From NCBI RefSeq assembly GCF_964340395.1, contig NC_135566.1, forward strand, positions 2,904,501 to 2,968,500: a DNA stretch of 64,000 nucleotides, given 5' to 3'. Source of the DNA: Glandiceps talaboti. Lineage: Eukaryota > Hemichordata > Enteropneusta > Spengelidae. The position numbers were made by a program, and so were the translations under genes. This document shows, in pieces, positions 63,973 through 64,000 of this stretch. The notes beneath the pieces were generated by a model. It was given only the letters and a program-made list of their open reading frames with translations, was not told the origin of the DNA and ran no database searches. How positions within the stretch are numbered: the first letter of the stretch is position 1; every line of letters begins with the position of its first letter.

Positions 63973-64000
63973 ATGTTGTTGTTGTTGTTGTTGTTGTTGT
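63973..64000 (+). repeat. (GTT)n trinucleotide repeat running off the window
   Basis: At least nine GTT units continue to the last base. Confidence 0.9.

Overview
This window is eukaryotic nuclear DNA from an invertebrate animal. It is AT-rich, its genes are split by GT-AG introns with conserved phases, simple-sequence repeats are dense, and several diverged interspersed repeats are present. The gene families found (alpha-type nicotinic receptor subunits, an IL-17 cytokine, a WSC-domain sulfotransferase) fit a non-vertebrate bilaterian, probably marine. The sequence alone does not let me choose between a lophotrochozoan and an invertebrate deuterostome. Most long open frames in the window are repeat artefacts; the real coding sequence lies in short exons that I assembled by splice site, frame and family motif.

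Layout. (1) 2267-12847, + strand: the 3' three exons of a nicotinic acetylcholine receptor alpha-type subunit, with its upstream exons apparently left of the window. (2) 28579 down to 15337, - strand: a complete second alpha-type subunit in six coding exons (76, 155, 45, 110, 1003 and 117 bp), predicted 501 aa. The two receptor genes are tail to tail, 2.5 kb apart, and share exon boundaries and phases wherever both can be seen, so they are paralogues. (3) 28.6-35.5 kb: mostly intergenic, with a small candidate membrane-protein ORF at 31417, a hammerhead-like remnant at about 31.27 kb and a 405-bp tandem duplication at 33 kb. (4) 36599 down to 35499, - strand: a two-exon IL-17 family cytokine, predicted 194 aa. 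(5) 48294 down to 39865, - strand: seven exons of a WSCD-type enzyme (two WSC domains followed by a sulfotransferase domain); the N-terminal membrane-anchor exon was not found. (6) 48.3-64 kb: no certain gene. It holds many microsatellites, one candidate short secreted or signal-anchored ORF at 51758, a possible first exon at 61004, and repeats.

Function. The two receptor subunits would form acetylcholine-gated cation channels at the cell surface. IL-17 is a secreted immune or epithelial signal. The WSCD-like protein would be a Golgi type II sulfotransferase. These are neighbours rather than an evident pathway. I see no sign of an operon, a CRISPR array, rRNA or tRNA.

Unusual structure includes a nested, mirror-ordered tetranucleotide array (49.5-49.85 kb), a minisatellite reaching to within about 75 bp of a WSCD splice donor, two interspersed repeat families (one with paired copies ending in microsatellites), and recent or old local tandem duplications.
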